A stretch of 64,000 nucleotides of DNA, from contig NZ_FXYX01000003.1 in NCBI RefSeq assembly GCF_900169265.1, positions 62,001-126,000 of the forward strand, written 5' to 3'. The stretch's first letter is position 1; each line of letters opens with the position of its first letter. The stretch is from Brevibacterium iodinum ATCC 49514. Its GTDB lineage: Bacteria; Actinomycetota; Actinomycetes; Actinomycetales; Brevibacteriaceae. The position numbers and the translations under genes are program-made. The notes under the pieces were generated by a model that searched no databases, had not been told where the DNA came from, and saw only the letters and a list, made by a program, of their open reading frames with translations. Positions 1 to 9,374 of the stretch are shown in pieces.

Positions 1-2
1 CC

Positions 3-353
3 ATCGACCCCGGCGAGGCCGCGAACCTGACCGTCACGGCTCCTGTCTCAGGAAAGCTGACGAGCCTCAAGCCCCACGCGTTCGTCATCTCCCACCGGCC
101 CGATCAGGGTGTGCTCGTCCACCTGGGCATCGACACCGTTCACCTGAAGGGAGCGGGTTTCACGCTCCGTGCCGAGGCAGGGCAGCAGGTCGAGGCCGGC
201 GAAGAGATCGTCGTCTGGGACTTGGAGGCCGCACGGGAGGCGGAGAAGTCCGTGATCGTTCCGGTCGTCGTCCTCGAAGCCGACGTCGAGGACCTGACCC
301 TCGCCGAGGCGGGACCGATCTCTGCCGGCGATGCCCTCATCCGAATCGGCTGA
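3..353 (+). CDS. PTS glucose-type EIIA domain, C-terminal part (5' end outside window)
   Basis: Phosphocarrier domain of a sugar phosphotransferase system. EIIA receives phosphate from HPr and passes it to EIIB. The 116 visible residues run from the second half of the fold (TAPVSGKL near residue 12) to the normal C-terminus. Both family histidines are present: His25 in PHAFVIS and His40 in VLVHLGIDTV. By alignment with the E. coli glucose EIIA, the second is the phosphorylated residue. The frame is open to the left edge, so it could be a free EIIA or the tail of an EIICBA permease; the window cannot decide. It ends seven bases before the convergent apt stop. Family assignment is secure, sugar specificity is not. 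Confidence 0.88.
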   Translation: MDPGEAANLTVTAPVSGKLTSLKPHAFVISHRPDQGVLVHLGIDTVHLKGAGFTLRAEAGQQVEAGEEIVVWDLEAAREAEKSVIVPVVVLEADVEDLTLAEAGPISAGDALIRIG

Positions 354-359
354 GGCGTC

Positions 360-878
360 TCACTCCGCGAAGAGGGTATGAACCTCGCCCGTATGCTCGC
401 GTCCGCCGAGCGCGGTGAGCTCAAGGACGACGGCTGAGCCGATGACCTCAGCGCCGAGATCGGCGACCAGGGACTGGGCCGCTGTGAGCGTTCCGCCGGT
501 GGCGAGGATGTCATCGATGAGGAGGACGCGCTCGCCCTTCTCCAGGACATCGGGACCTTCGATCGTGGCGGTGCCGTATTCGAGCGTGTACGACACGGCA
601 GCCGCTGGGCGGGGGAGTTTTCCGGCCTTGCGGATCGGCAGGATTCCGACTCCCGTCATCGCGGAGACGGCACCCGCGAAGAGGAAGCCACGGGCCTCGA
701 GCCCGCCGACGATATCGAACTGTCCGGCGAAAGGTTCGATGAGCGCCTCGGTGACGACCCGCATCGCCGGACCGTCGGCGAGCAGCGGGGAGATGTCGCG
801 GAAGACCACTCCCGGTTCGGGATAGTCGGGAATCGAGGTGATGAGGCTCTGGGCGCGGGAGAGATCGGATTGAGTCAC
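360..878 (-). CDS. apt: Adenine phosphoribosyltransferase
   Basis: Salvages adenine: adenine plus PRPP gives AMP and pyrophosphate, in the cytoplasm. The 172 residues carry the type I PRPP-binding signature VLLIDDILATGGTL near residue 115 and the typical N-terminal FRDISPLL. Length matches the family (about 170-185). An upstream ATG at 974 would add 32 residues without family character and overlap the divergent pcm start. I prefer GTG at 878, which sits six bases after a TATCGT -10-like box (885-890), the leaderless layout seen at many genes here. The exact start is therefore inferred and the function is clear. Confidence 0.88.
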   Translation of the reverse strand: MTQSDLSRAQSLITSIPDYPEPGVVFRDISPLLADGPAMRVVTEALIEPFAGQFDIVGGLEARGFLFAGAVSAMTGVGILPIRKAGKLPRPAAAVSYTLEYGTATIEGPDVLEKGERVLLIDDILATGGTLTAAQSLVADLGAEVIGSAVVLELTALGGREHTGEVHTLFAE

Positions 879-967
879 GGCACAACGATACTCGGTGGCG
901 GCATTGCGCCCTCTGCATGCACCGGCACAATGGGAGGTGCCGGGGGTCGCTGGGGATCGGAGGAACC

Positions 968-1582
968 ATGACAACGGATGAGACGCACGGTCGAATCGCC
1001 GAGGCGTTCGCCCGGGTTCCGCGCGAACGCTTCCTGCCGATAGCGGAACGTCAGAATGCCTTAGACAATGTGCCCCTGTCGATCGGGCGCGGGCAGACGA
1101 ATTCGCAGCCGAGCACCGTCGCGGACATGCTCCGGCTGCTTGATCCGCAGCCGGGTGAGACCGTCCTCGACCTCGGATCAGGCTCCGGGTGGACCTCGAT
1201 GCTGCTCGCCGTCCTCGTCGGGCCGGCCGGGCGTGTGCGCGGGGTCGAACGGCATCCCGAGCTCGTCGACTCCTCGCAGGCGGCCATCGACGCCGTCACC
1301 GCTGATGCCCCAGACCAGGAGACCCTCGCCGAGGTGGCCATCCACGCAGCCATTCCGGGTGCCCTCGGTCTCCCGGCTGAGGCCCCGTTCGACCGGATCC
1401 TCGTCTCCGCCGGGACAGAGACACTGCCCGACCAGCTCGTCGATCAGCTGGCCTTCGGCGCCACGATGGTCATTCCCGTCGCAGGGGAGATGCTCCGAGT
1501 CGTCCGTGACGGGCCAGGTGCCGACGAGCTGGCGATCACTCGTCACGGCCGGTACCGGTTCGTGCCGCTGATCAGCGAGTGA
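968..1582 (+). CDS. pcm: Protein-L-isoaspartate O-methyltransferase family protein
   Basis: SAM-dependent methyltransferase that in its family repairs isoaspartyl residues in aged proteins. The 204 residues contain the SAM motif I VLDLGSGSGWTS near residue 67, preceded by the family-typical RERFLP and a GQTNSQPSTVA stretch resembling the substrate-loop motif of PCMT. The start at 968 has a good ribosome site, GGAGGA at 959-964; an upstream ATG at 917 lacks one. The gene diverges from apt and ends two bases before the convergent ABC exporter stop. Family membership is firm. True isoaspartate activity is inferred, because actinobacteria also have PCMT-like enzymes acting on other substrates. 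Confidence 0.85.
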   Translation: MTTDETHGRIAEAFARVPRERFLPIAERQNALDNVPLSIGRGQTNSQPSTVADMLRLLDPQPGETVLDLGSGSGWTSMLLAVLVGPAGRVRGVERHPELVDSSQAAIDAVTADAPDQETLAEVAIHAAIPGALGLPAEAPFDRILVSAGTETLPDQLVDQLAFGATMVIPVAGEMLRVVRDGPGADELAITRHGRYRFVPLISE

Positions 1583-1584
1583 CC

Positions 1585-3405
1585 TCACACGAGGGAGTCG
1601 CGCCAGGCCTGGTGCAGCTGCGCGAACTTGCCCGTTCCGGAGATGAGTTCGTCGGGTGTCCCGTCCTCGATGATCCGACCGGACTCCATGACGAGCACGC
1701 GATCGGCGATCTCGACGGTGGACAGCCGGTGGGCGATGATGATCGCGGTCCTGCCCTCGAGCACCGTGGCCAGAGCGTTCTGCACCAACCGCTCCGAGGG
1801 GATGTCGAGGTGTGCGGTCGCCTCGTCGAGGACGACGACATCCGGATCGGCGAGGAACACCCGGGCGAACGACACCAGTTGGCGCTGTCCCGAACTCAGC
1901 CGGCCGCCGCGTTTCTTCACATCCGTGGCATACCCTTCGGGCAGCCTGCGGATGTACGCGTCCAGGCCCACCGCCGTCGCCGCCGCCACGACGTCGTCAT
2001 CGCTGGCGCCAGGATTGCCGATGCGGATGTTGTCGGCGATCGTGCCGGCGAAGAGGAACGACTCCTGAGTGACCATGACGACCGACGATCGCAGCTGCGC
2101 ATCATCGAGATCACGCAGATCCACCTCGTCGAGGGTGATCCGACCCTCGCTGGGATCGTAGAACCGGGTGACGAGCTTGACCAAGGTCGATTTGCCCGCG
2201 CCCGTGGCGCCGACGAGCGCAACGATCTGCCCCGCCGGAATATTCAGGTCGAAGCGGGGGAGGACATCGTGTCCGTCCGCATATGCGAAGCGGACATTGT
2301 CAAGGTCGAGGGCACGGCCATTGGCGGCAGCATCATTGCTGGCATGCGCGGGCAGAACATGCGGCTGGGTCGGTTCGACCACCTCGGGGTCGGTGTCGAG
2401 GACCGCCGCGATCTTCTCCAACGCCGCCGAGGCGGACTGATAGAGATTGAACGCCTGCACAAGTTCATCGAGCGGACCGTAGAACCGGCGCAGGTAAAGG
2501 ATGAATGCGGCGAGCACACCGATCTGCGTCCACCCTTCGATGACCAGCCAGGCTCCGATGACGATGATGACCGTCTGCGTGATGTTGCCGATCAGCCGCG
2601 TCCACCCGGCGAACCACGCCACCCCGCGCAGGGCATCGGTGTTCGCGTCCCGGTAGCGGGCATCCTGATCGCTCAGCGTCCCGCGCCGCTCCGGCTGCCT
2701 GCGATACGCCTGCACGGCGCGGATGCCGCCCATCGTCTCGACGAAGTGGACGATGACCTTAGCGATCGACGTCCGGGTCCGCCGATACGCGCTGCGCTGA
2801 GTCGAATGCGCGGCCTTCGTGATGAAGAACAGCGGCACGAACCCGGCGAAGACGACGATGGCCAAGGGCACATCGAGGACGACGAGGGTGACAGCGATGA
2901 AGAGCATCTGCAGTACCGCCAGAGCCGTTTCGAACAGCGAATACGACAGGAACTGCTGCACCGATTCCATGTCCGAGGTCTGCCGAGACACGAGCCGACC
3001 CGAGGTCGACTTCTCGTGATAGCCCAGGTCAAGGCGCTGCACATGAGTGAACACCCGCTCACGCAGAGTGAAGAGGATCTTCTGCGCAGTGATCCCGACG
3101 AGTCTCGTCGAGGTGAAAGCCAGGATCGCCGAGGCGACCGCGGAGACCACGAAGAACGTGACCGCCCGAATCAGCGGCCCCGTATCCCCGTCGATGGCTG
3201 CGGGCACACCGTTGTCGAGGGCATCGGCGATGAACACCGGGCCGATGACCATGAGCACCGCGGTGAGGACGACGATGACCGCGAGGAAGATGATCATCCC
3301 CAGATGCGGTCTGACCAGAGACATCAGCAGGGCTCGCGCCTTCTTCGCAATATCCGGCGGCAGCTGCTCGACTTCGTCGTCGCTGTCGAGTCGTGGCATG
3401 CTCAT
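1585..3405 (-). CDS. ABC exporter half-transporter, second subunit (canonical Walker B)
   Basis: Multidrug/lipid-type ABC exporter subunit of 606 residues: an N-terminal six-helix membrane domain (about residues 30-330) and a C-terminal ATPase. Walker A is ALVGATGAGKST, the signature is degenerate (LSSGQ rather than LSGGQ), Walker B is VVVLDEATAHLD with the catalytic Glu, and the H-loop is IIIAHRLST. Its ATG has a strong ribosome site (GGAGGG). It overlaps the stop of the upstream half-transporter by an ATGA, so the two are translationally coupled. With the partner's complementary defects this fits a heterodimeric exporter of the TM287/288 or BmrCD kind. Substrate unknown. Confidence 0.88.
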   Translation of the reverse strand: MSMPRLDSDDEVEQLPPDIAKKARALLMSLVRPHLGMIIFLAVIVVLTAVLMVIGPVFIADALDNGVPAAIDGDTGPLIRAVTFFVVSAVASAILAFTSTRLVGITAQKILFTLRERVFTHVQRLDLGYHEKSTSGRLVSRQTSDMESVQQFLSYSLFETALAVLQMLFIAVTLVVLDVPLAIVVFAGFVPLFFITKAAHSTQRSAYRRTRTSIAKVIVHFVETMGGIRAVQAYRRQPERRGTLSDQDARYRDANTDALRGVAWFAGWTRLIGNITQTVIIVIGAWLVIEGWTQIGVLAAFILYLRRFYGPLDELVQAFNLYQSASAALEKIAAVLDTDPEVVEPTQPHVLPAHASNDAAANGRALDLDNVRFAYADGHDVLPRFDLNIPAGQIVALVGATGAGKSTLVKLVTRFYDPSEGRITLDEVDLRDLDDAQLRSSVVMVTQESFLFAGTIADNIRIGNPGASDDDVVAAATAVGLDAYIRRLPEGYATDVKKRGGRLSSGQRQLVSFARVFLADPDVVVLDEATAHLDIPSERLVQNALATVLEGRTAIIIAHRLSTVEIADRVLVMESGRIIEDGTPDELISGTGKFAQLHQAWRDSLV

Positions 3406-5192
3406 GGTGTCCCTCCTTCCTTCGTCGAGGCGGCCGCCCCCGGATACGTATGCGCATCGGCTTTCGCGCTCGCCCCCATGAGTTCGCGGTAGAGCTTCGA
3501 GGACTCGAGCAGCTCTTCGTGGGTGCCGAGCGCTGCGATCCGGCCCTCGTCGAGCACCGCCACCACATCGGCCAATGCAGCTGTGGATGGGCGGTGGGCG
3601 ATGATGAGAGTCGTCGAATCCGGCAGGATCACCCGCAGTGCTCGCTGCACTCGGTCCTCGGTATCGACGTCGACGGCCGAGAGCGGGTCGTCGAGCACGA
3701 GGATGCGCGGACGCGCGATGACCGCACGAGCCAGAGCGAGGCGCTGACGCTGACCGCCGGACAGGGACAGTCCCTGTTCGCCGACCTGCGTATCCAGACC
3801 ATCGGGCAGTCGGAAGACGAAATCCTTCGCCGCCGCGATCTCGAGGGCCTCCCAGATCTCCTCCTCGCTCGCGCCCGGGGCACCCATCTCGACGTTCTCG
3901 GCCACCGAGGTCGAGAACAGGATCGGATCCTCGAAGGACACGGACACGAGGTGACGCAGCTCGTTGACCGGCATGTCTCGGATATCGACGTCGTCGATGC
4001 TCACCGTGCCGGCGGAGACGTCCTGAAGCCTGGGCACCAGTGACGCCAGCGTCGTCTTTCCCGAGCCGGTCGCCCCGACGAGAGCGAGAGTCTGACCGGG
4101 CTCGATGGTGAGATCGAGACCGCGCAGAGTCAGTCGCTCGGTATCGGCGAAGTGGAAATCGACATCGTCGAAGCGCAGCTTTCCGCGGTAGCGGCCGACT
4201 GCGGGGGCATCGTCGACACCGCCGTCGGCATCGGTGATGTCGTGGCGGATGTCGATGACCTCCCAGTACCGTCCTGCGGCGGTCAGCGCCATGAGCGCAT
4301 CGGCGAGCAGGAAGCCGAGCATCTCGATGGGCATCCGCAGCACCATCGAGATCGTCACGGCCGCCACGACCGTGCCGATCGTCGTCCAGCCCTCGATGAC
4401 ACCCCACGTGCCGACGGCGACGATCGCGGCCTGAGCCAGAGTCGGCAGCAGCAGGAGTACGCTCCACAGCCACGAGTCGAGCTTCGCTTTGCGGATCTCC
4501 AAGGACTTCAGCCGGGTCGAGATCTCGGAGAAGCGCTCGGCGGCCCAGGGGGAGCGTCCGAAGGACTTGAGGATGCGGATGCCCTGGATGGACTCCTCGA
4601 CGTCGGTGGTCAGTTCGCCCATAGTGTCCTGCGACCGACGGGAGGTCTCCCGATAGTGCTTCTCGAAGACGGCGACCGCGATGATCGCCGGCACTGCCAT
4701 GATGACCATGATCAGACCGAAGACGGGCTGCATGATCACGAGCATCACCGTGCCGACGGCGAGCACGATCGGTGTGGAGAGGAGGAACGGGAGCCCGAAC
4801 GCGAAGAAGCGACGCAGCTGAGACAGATCATTCACCGCGCGCGAGAGGAGCTGGCCGGACTCCCAGGAGTCGTGGATCGCCACCGAGGTGTACTGCAGAC
4901 GATCGAACAGGCGCGAACGCCACGTCACCTCCCAATGGGAGACGACGGGAGCGACGACCATGCGCCTGGCCCACATCCCGACAGCCTCGGCGATGCCGAT
5001 GAACAGGACCCCGAGGACCGGCAGCCACAGGCCCGACAGATCGCGATGGGCGATGGGTCCGTCGACGATGTGGCCGGTGATCACCGGGACGATCAGCTGG
5101 ATTCCGTTGGCCAGGAGAGTGAGGACGAGTACGAGGACGTACACGCCGATGCGGGAGCGGAGATCAGGCCAGAAACGGAGGAGGGGGCGCAC
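3402..5192 (-). CDS. ABC exporter half-transporter, first subunit (degenerate Walker B)
   Basis: Partner of the downstream half-transporter: membrane domain followed by an ATPase with Walker A ALVGATGSGKTT, perfect signature LSLSGGQRQR, and Walker B ILVLDDPLSAVD, where Asp replaces the catalytic Glu. This pattern is the hallmark of the non-hydrolysing site in heterodimeric exporters. The frame is open far upstream, but the added residues look like non-coding sequence. I place the start at GTG 5192, eight bases after a TAGGCT -10-like box with a weak TGGAAT -35 box, which would make it leaderless. ATG at 5282 is the alternative. Function of the pair: drug, lipid or peptide export, not resolvable here. 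Confidence 0.85.
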   Translation of the reverse strand: MRPLLRFWPDLRSRIGVYVLVLVLTLLANGIQLIVPVITGHIVDGPIAHRDLSGLWLPVLGVLFIGIAEAVGMWARRMVVAPVVSHWEVTWRSRLFDRLQYTSVAIHDSWESGQLLSRAVNDLSQLRRFFAFGLPFLLSTPIVLAVGTVMLVIMQPVFGLIMVIMAVPAIIAVAVFEKHYRETSRRSQDTMGELTTDVEESIQGIRILKSFGRSPWAAERFSEISTRLKSLEIRKAKLDSWLWSVLLLLPTLAQAAIVAVGTWGVIEGWTTIGTVVAAVTISMVLRMPIEMLGFLLADALMALTAAGRYWEVIDIRHDITDADGGVDDAPAVGRYRGKLRFDDVDFHFADTERLTLRGLDLTIEPGQTLALVGATGSGKTTLASLVPRLQDVSAGTVSIDDVDIRDMPVNELRHLVSVSFEDPILFSTSVAENVEMGAPGASEEEIWEALEIAAAKDFVFRLPDGLDTQVGEQGLSLSGGQRQRLALARAVIARPRILVLDDPLSAVDVDTEDRVQRALRVILPDSTTLIIAHRPSTAALADVVAVLDEGRIAALGTHEELLESSKLYRELMGASAKADAHTYPGAAASTKEGGTP

Positions 5193-5381
5193 GAGAATCC
5201 AGCCTAGTCGCAGACTGTGATCTATTCCACGAATCCGGCAAACAGGCTTCCCGTTTCTCTGTGCGCCGAATATCGCGGTCATGCGGAACGGCGGTGGGGA
5301 ATGGGGACGCTGTGCCGCCTCGGCGAGTCTCGCCTGGCAACCATTGTCGGTCTCGAATGTCGGGACGAACGTTTGCGAGGT

Positions 5382-5411
5382 TTGACACCCTCGAGTGCTG
5401 CGGGGAACTAT
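5382..5411 (+). promoter_or_regulatory. Promoter of the ilvBNC attenuator leader
   Basis: A perfect -35 box TTGACA (5382-5387) is followed after 18 bases by AACTAT (5406-5411, three of six consensus bases). Six bases later comes the ATG of the leader peptide at 5418, so transcription should start at or beside that ATG. The perfect -35 is unusual among the promoters in this window. Confidence 0.6.
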
Positions 5412-5417
5412 TGAGGC

Positions 5418-5468
5418 ATGACTCACCTTCTTGTCGTCGTTATTACCCAGCGCGCGGATCTTCCGTAG
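5418..5468 (+). CDS. Branched-chain amino acid leader peptide (16 residues)
   Basis: Short reading frame MTHLLVVVITQRADLP with a run Leu-Leu-Val-Val-Val-Ile, that is, codons for exactly the products of the operon it precedes. Ribosome stalling on this run under valine, leucine or isoleucine shortage would expose the antiterminator of the attenuator that follows. Val codons 5433-5438 can also pair with 5477-5482, offering a competing early hairpin. The ATG lies about six bases after the -10 box, so the leader is probably itself leaderless. A comparable leader peptide is known upstream of ilvBNC in Corynebacterium glutamicum. Confidence 0.85.
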   Translation: MTHLLVVVITQRADLP

Positions 5469-5493
5469 CCTGTCGAGACGACACGTTCCGCGC

Positions 5494-5522
5494 GCCCCTA
5501 CCGAATCCGGAGGGGCTTTTTT
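5494..5522 (+). terminator. Attenuator terminator of ilvBNC
   Basis: GCCCCT (5494-5499) pairs with AGGGGC (5511-5516), CCG (5501-5503) pairs with CGG (5508-5510), and a run of six T follows (5517-5522): a textbook intrinsic terminator 41 bases before ilvB. The alternative structure pairs CGCGCGGA (5451-5458, inside the leader peptide) with TCCGCGCG (5487-5494), with a small hairpin TGTCG/CGACA (5471-5483) between them. It competes with the base of the terminator stem at 5494. Together with the leader peptide this is transcription attenuation by ribosome position. Confidence 0.88.
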
Positions 5523-5563
5523 AATGCGGAGATGAGAAGGAAACCCAGGAAGGATAGGAATCG

Positions 5564-7498
5564 ATGGCAGCCAAGCCCTCGACCGCGAAAGACACGGGCA
5601 CTCAACCCGCGTCCGCACCGGTCACAGCCACACCGTCCAGCATTCGCCGCAACACCGGGCCGGAGGTCCTCACCGGCGCACAGGCGATCGTCCGCAGCCT
5701 CGAGAAGCTCGAGGTCGACACGGTATTCGGGCTTCCCGGCGGCACCATCCTTCCCACCTACGACCCGCTGTTCGAGACGGACAAGATCCGTCACATCCTC
5801 GTCCGTCACGAGCAGGGCGCCGGCCACGCGGCCGAAGGCTATGCGGCCGCATCGGGCAAGCTCGGCGTGTGCATCGCCACCTCGGGCCCGGGCGCGACGA
5901 ACCTCATCACGGCTCTGGCCGATGCGCACATGGACTCCGTGCCGATGCTCGCGATCACCGGTCAGCAGGCCTCGACGCTGCTCGGCACCGACGCCTTCCA
6001 GGAAGCCGATATCGTCGGTATGACGATGCCGGTGACCAAGCACAGCTTCCTCGTCACCCGTGCCGAGGACATTCCGGCGGCGCTCGTCAACGCCCACCAC
6101 ATCGCGACCACCGGCCGTCCCGGCCCCGTGCTCGTCGACATCACCAAGGATGCGCAGACCGGCACGGCCCCGTTCGTCTGGCCGGAAGAGCCGGTGCTGC
6201 CCGGCTACCGCCCGATCCTCAAGCCGCACGCCAAGCAGATCCGCGAGGCCGCACGCCTGATGTCCGAGGCTCAGCGTCCGGTGTTCTACATCGGCGGCGG
6301 AGTCATCCGCTCGGAGGCCGAGAAGGAGCTGCTGCGCCTGGCAGAGGCCACGAACATCCCCGTGGTCACCACGCTCATGGCGCGCGGAGCCTTCCCCGAC
6401 TCGCATCAGCTGCACTTGGGCATGCCCGGAATGCATGGCAGCGTGCCTGCCGTCACCGCCTTCCAGAAGGCCGACCTGCTCATCGCCATCGGTGCCCGCT
6501 TCGACGACCGCGTGACCGGCAAGCTGGACTCGTTCGCACCGAACGCCCAGGTCATCCACGCCGATATCGACCCGGCCGAGATCGGCAAGAACCGAGAGGT
6601 CGACGTCGCCATCGTCGGCGATGCCCGCGAAGTGCTCGCCGAGATGCTCGCCGAGATGCGCCGCAAGTTCCCCAAGGCTCTGGAACGTCAGCGCGAACCG
6701 TGGTGGCGCTTCCTCAACCGTCTCAAGCAGACCTACCCGCTCGGCTATGAGACGCACGGCGAACTGTGCGATCCGCAGTACGTCATCTCGCGGATCTCGG
6801 CTCTCACCGGCCCCGAGGCGGTCTATGCCGCAGGCGTGGGGCAGCACCAGATGTGGGCAGCTCAGTTCGTCGAATTCGAACGCCCCAAGTCCTGGCTGAA
6901 CTCCGGCGGACTCGGCACCATGGGCTACTCCGTGCCGGCTGCCATGGGCGCGAAGGTCGCCCAGCCCGACCGTGTGGTGTGGGCCATCGATGGTGACGGC
7001 TGCTTCCAGATGACGAATCAGGAGCTGGCCACCTGCGCGCTCAACAACATCCCGATCAAGGTCGCGATCATCAACAACTCGTCCCTGGGCATGGTCCGCC
7101 AGTGGCAGACCCTGTTCTACGACGGCCGGTACTCCAACACGGACCTCAACACCGGACACGAGACGATCCGCATCCCCGACTTCGCCAAGCTGGCAGAAGC
7201 CTACGGCTGTGAGGCGATCCGCGTGGACCGCAACGAGGATGTCGACGCCGCGATCGAGAAGGCGCTGTCGATCAACGACCGACCGGTCGTCCTCGACTTC
7301 ACGGTCCCACCGGATGCGATGGTGTGGCCGATGGTCGCGGCAGGCGTGTCGAACGATGAGATCGAATACGCCCGCGGCATCCGCCCCGAGTTCGACGGAG
7401 AGGGCGAAGAGGAGGCCGAGGCCGCCATCGCCGAGGCCGGAGCGAACGAAGACGGCACGGTGCGTTCCGTGGCTCAGATCGAAGGAGGCCTGGAATGA
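5564..7498 (+). CDS. ilvB: Acetolactate synthase large subunit
   Basis: Catalytic subunit of acetohydroxyacid synthase, which condenses two pyruvates to acetolactate (valine/leucine) or pyruvate with 2-oxobutyrate (isoleucine). It needs ThDP, Mg and FAD. The 644 residues show the cofactor-activating Glu in [15 protein letters not shown] near residue 87 and the ThDP/Mg motif from [11 protein letters not shown] to NNSSLGM near residues 475-510. There is a variable N-terminal extension and an acidic C-terminal tail ([10 protein letters not shown]). The start is preceded by an AGGAAGGA ribosome site. First gene of ilvBNC, controlled by the upstream attenuator; its stop overlaps ilvN by four bases. 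Confidence 0.96.
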   Translation: MAAKPSTAKDTGTQPASAPVTATPSSIRRNTGPEVLTGAQAIVRSLEKLEVDTVFGLPGGTILPTYDPLFETDKIRHILVRHEQGAGHAAEGYAAASGKLGVCIATSGPGATNLITALADAHMDSVPMLAITGQQASTLLGTDAFQEADIVGMTMPVTKHSFLVTRAEDIPAALVNAHHIATTGRPGPVLVDITKDAQTGTAPFVWPEEPVLPGYRPILKPHAKQIREAARLMSEAQRPVFYIGGGVIRSEAEKELLRLAEATNIPVVTTLMARGAFPDSHQLHLGMPGMHGSVPAVTAFQKADLLIAIGARFDDRVTGKLDSFAPNAQVIHADIDPAEIGKNREVDVAIVGDAREVLAEMLAEMRRKFPKALERQREPWWRFLNRLKQTYPLGYETHGELCDPQYVISRISALTGPEAVYAAGVGQHQMWAAQFVEFERPKSWLNSGGLGTMGYSVPAAMGAKVAQPDRVVWAIDGDGCFQMTNQELATCALNNIPIKVAIINNSSLGMVRQWQTLFYDGRYSNTDLNTGHETIRIPDFAKLAEAYGCEAIRVDRNEDVDAAIEKALSINDRPVVLDFTVPPDAMVWPMVAAGVSNDEIEYARGIRPEFDGEGEEEAEAAIAEAGANEDGTVRSVAQIEGGLE

Positions 7499-8010
7499 AC
7501 AGCAGCCGACACACACTCTCTGTCCTGGTCGAGAACAAGCCCGGTGTCCTCACCCGGTTCACCGGGCTCATCGCCCGTCGCGGCTTCAACATCCACAGCC
7601 TCGCCGTCGGTGTGACCGAGCACGAAGAGCTCTCGCGGATCACCGTCGTCGTCGACGTCAACGACGTTCCGCTGGAGCAGGTGACGAAGCAGCTGAACAA
7701 GCTCGTCAACGTCATCAAGATCGTCGAACTCGAACCCGAGTCCTCGGTGCGTCGTGCGCACATCATCTACAAGGTCAAGGCGAATGCGGCCACGCGACCG
7801 CAGGTCGCCTCGGCGGTGGAGATGTTCCGGGCGAAGATCGTCGACGTCGGACCCGACTCCGTGAGCATCGAGGCCACTGGTGAGCTCGGCAAGGTCGAAG
7901 CCCTGCGCGAGGTCCTCGAACCCTTCGGGATCAAGGAGATCGTGCAGTCGGGAACCGTGGCCATCGGCCGCGGGGCGAAGTCGATCACCGACCGCGCCCT
8001 GCGCAGCTGA
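7495..8010 (+). CDS. ilvN: Acetolactate synthase small (regulatory) subunit
   Basis: Regulatory partner of IlvB that raises activity and confers valine feedback inhibition. The 171 residues have an N-terminal ACT domain ([20 protein letters not shown], residues 5-24) with the [10 protein letters not shown] segment expected at the effector site, and a C-terminal ALS_ss domain. The ATG overlaps the ilvB stop (ATGA), so the two chains are made by coupled translation. About 106 bases separate it from ilvC. Confidence 0.95.
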   Translation: MNSSRHTLSVLVENKPGVLTRFTGLIARRGFNIHSLAVGVTEHEELSRITVVVDVNDVPLEQVTKQLNKLVNVIKIVELEPESSVRRAHIIYKVKANAATRPQVASAVEMFRAKIVDVGPDSVSIEATGELGKVEALREVLEPFGIKEIVQSGTVAIGRGAKSITDRALRS

Positions 8011-8016
8011 TTTCGC

Positions 8017-8033
8017 GTTCCAACTTGTGGAAC
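8017..8033. promoter_or_regulatory. Inverted repeat upstream of ilvC
   Basis: GTTCCA-N5-TGGAAC, a perfect six-base inverted repeat just after ilvN and 84 bases before ilvC. There is no T tract, so it is more likely an operator or processing site than a terminator. Function not known. Confidence 0.35.
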
Positions 8034-8098
8034 CCCGCTGATCTCAATACGTGAACAGCAGTACCGAACTGTGAAACAATGGGGACATCACCCCGTAA

Positions 8099-9148
<1,050 letters not shown>

Positions 9149-9234
9149 GTCGGAATCATCGGCTGAGTCTCAACCTCGCCGAGGCGGCCCCAACGCTGCG
9201 ATGCTGTGACCGCCCCAGCCGGGAGAGCTGAGAG

Positions 9235-9266
9235 AAGGAGCCCTGGACAGAAGTCCGGGGCTCCTT
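9235..9266 (+). terminator. Intrinsic terminator after ilvC
   Basis: AAGGAGCCC (9235-9243) pairs with GGGCTCCTT (9258-9266). The stem continues inward through a G-T pair and four more pairs to a four-base loop AGAA. The following T content is low, as is common in high-GC actinobacteria. It closes the ilvBNC transcript. Confidence 0.75.
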
Positions 9267-9274
9267 CGCATTCA

Positions 9275-9308
9275 CCTCGGCGATCACAGGGCCTCGGCGA
9301 TCACAGGG
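9275..9308. repeat. Two adjacent 17-bp direct repeats
   Basis: The sequence CCTCGGCGATCACAGGG occurs twice back to back (9275-9291 and 9292-9308) with no mismatch, between the ilvC terminator and the promoter of the GNAT gene. It is likely a replication-slippage duplication. No function is apparent. Confidence 0.7.
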
Positions 9309-9374
9309 GCGCCGGACATCGATCGATCGGGAGAAACTCCCGACGGCGGCACCGATCTGGACTAGTGTGGACGT

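Noticed and set aside
1579-3492. Very long plus-strand open frame (637 codons) opposite the ABC exporter
   Set aside because: It mirrors the coding frame of the exporter, whose Walker and signature motifs are intact. The plus frame is rich in Arg, Asp and His with no recognisable fold, a typical high-GC antisense artefact.
5418-5563. T-box riboswitch upstream of ilvB
   Set aside because: No specifier-loop or T-box sequence is visible, and the leader peptide with Leu/Val/Ile codons explains the terminator fully.
5498-7516. 672-codon minus-strand open frame opposite ilvB
   Set aside because: Antisense of ilvB, with charged composition and no motifs. It would also cover the attenuator and ilvN start.
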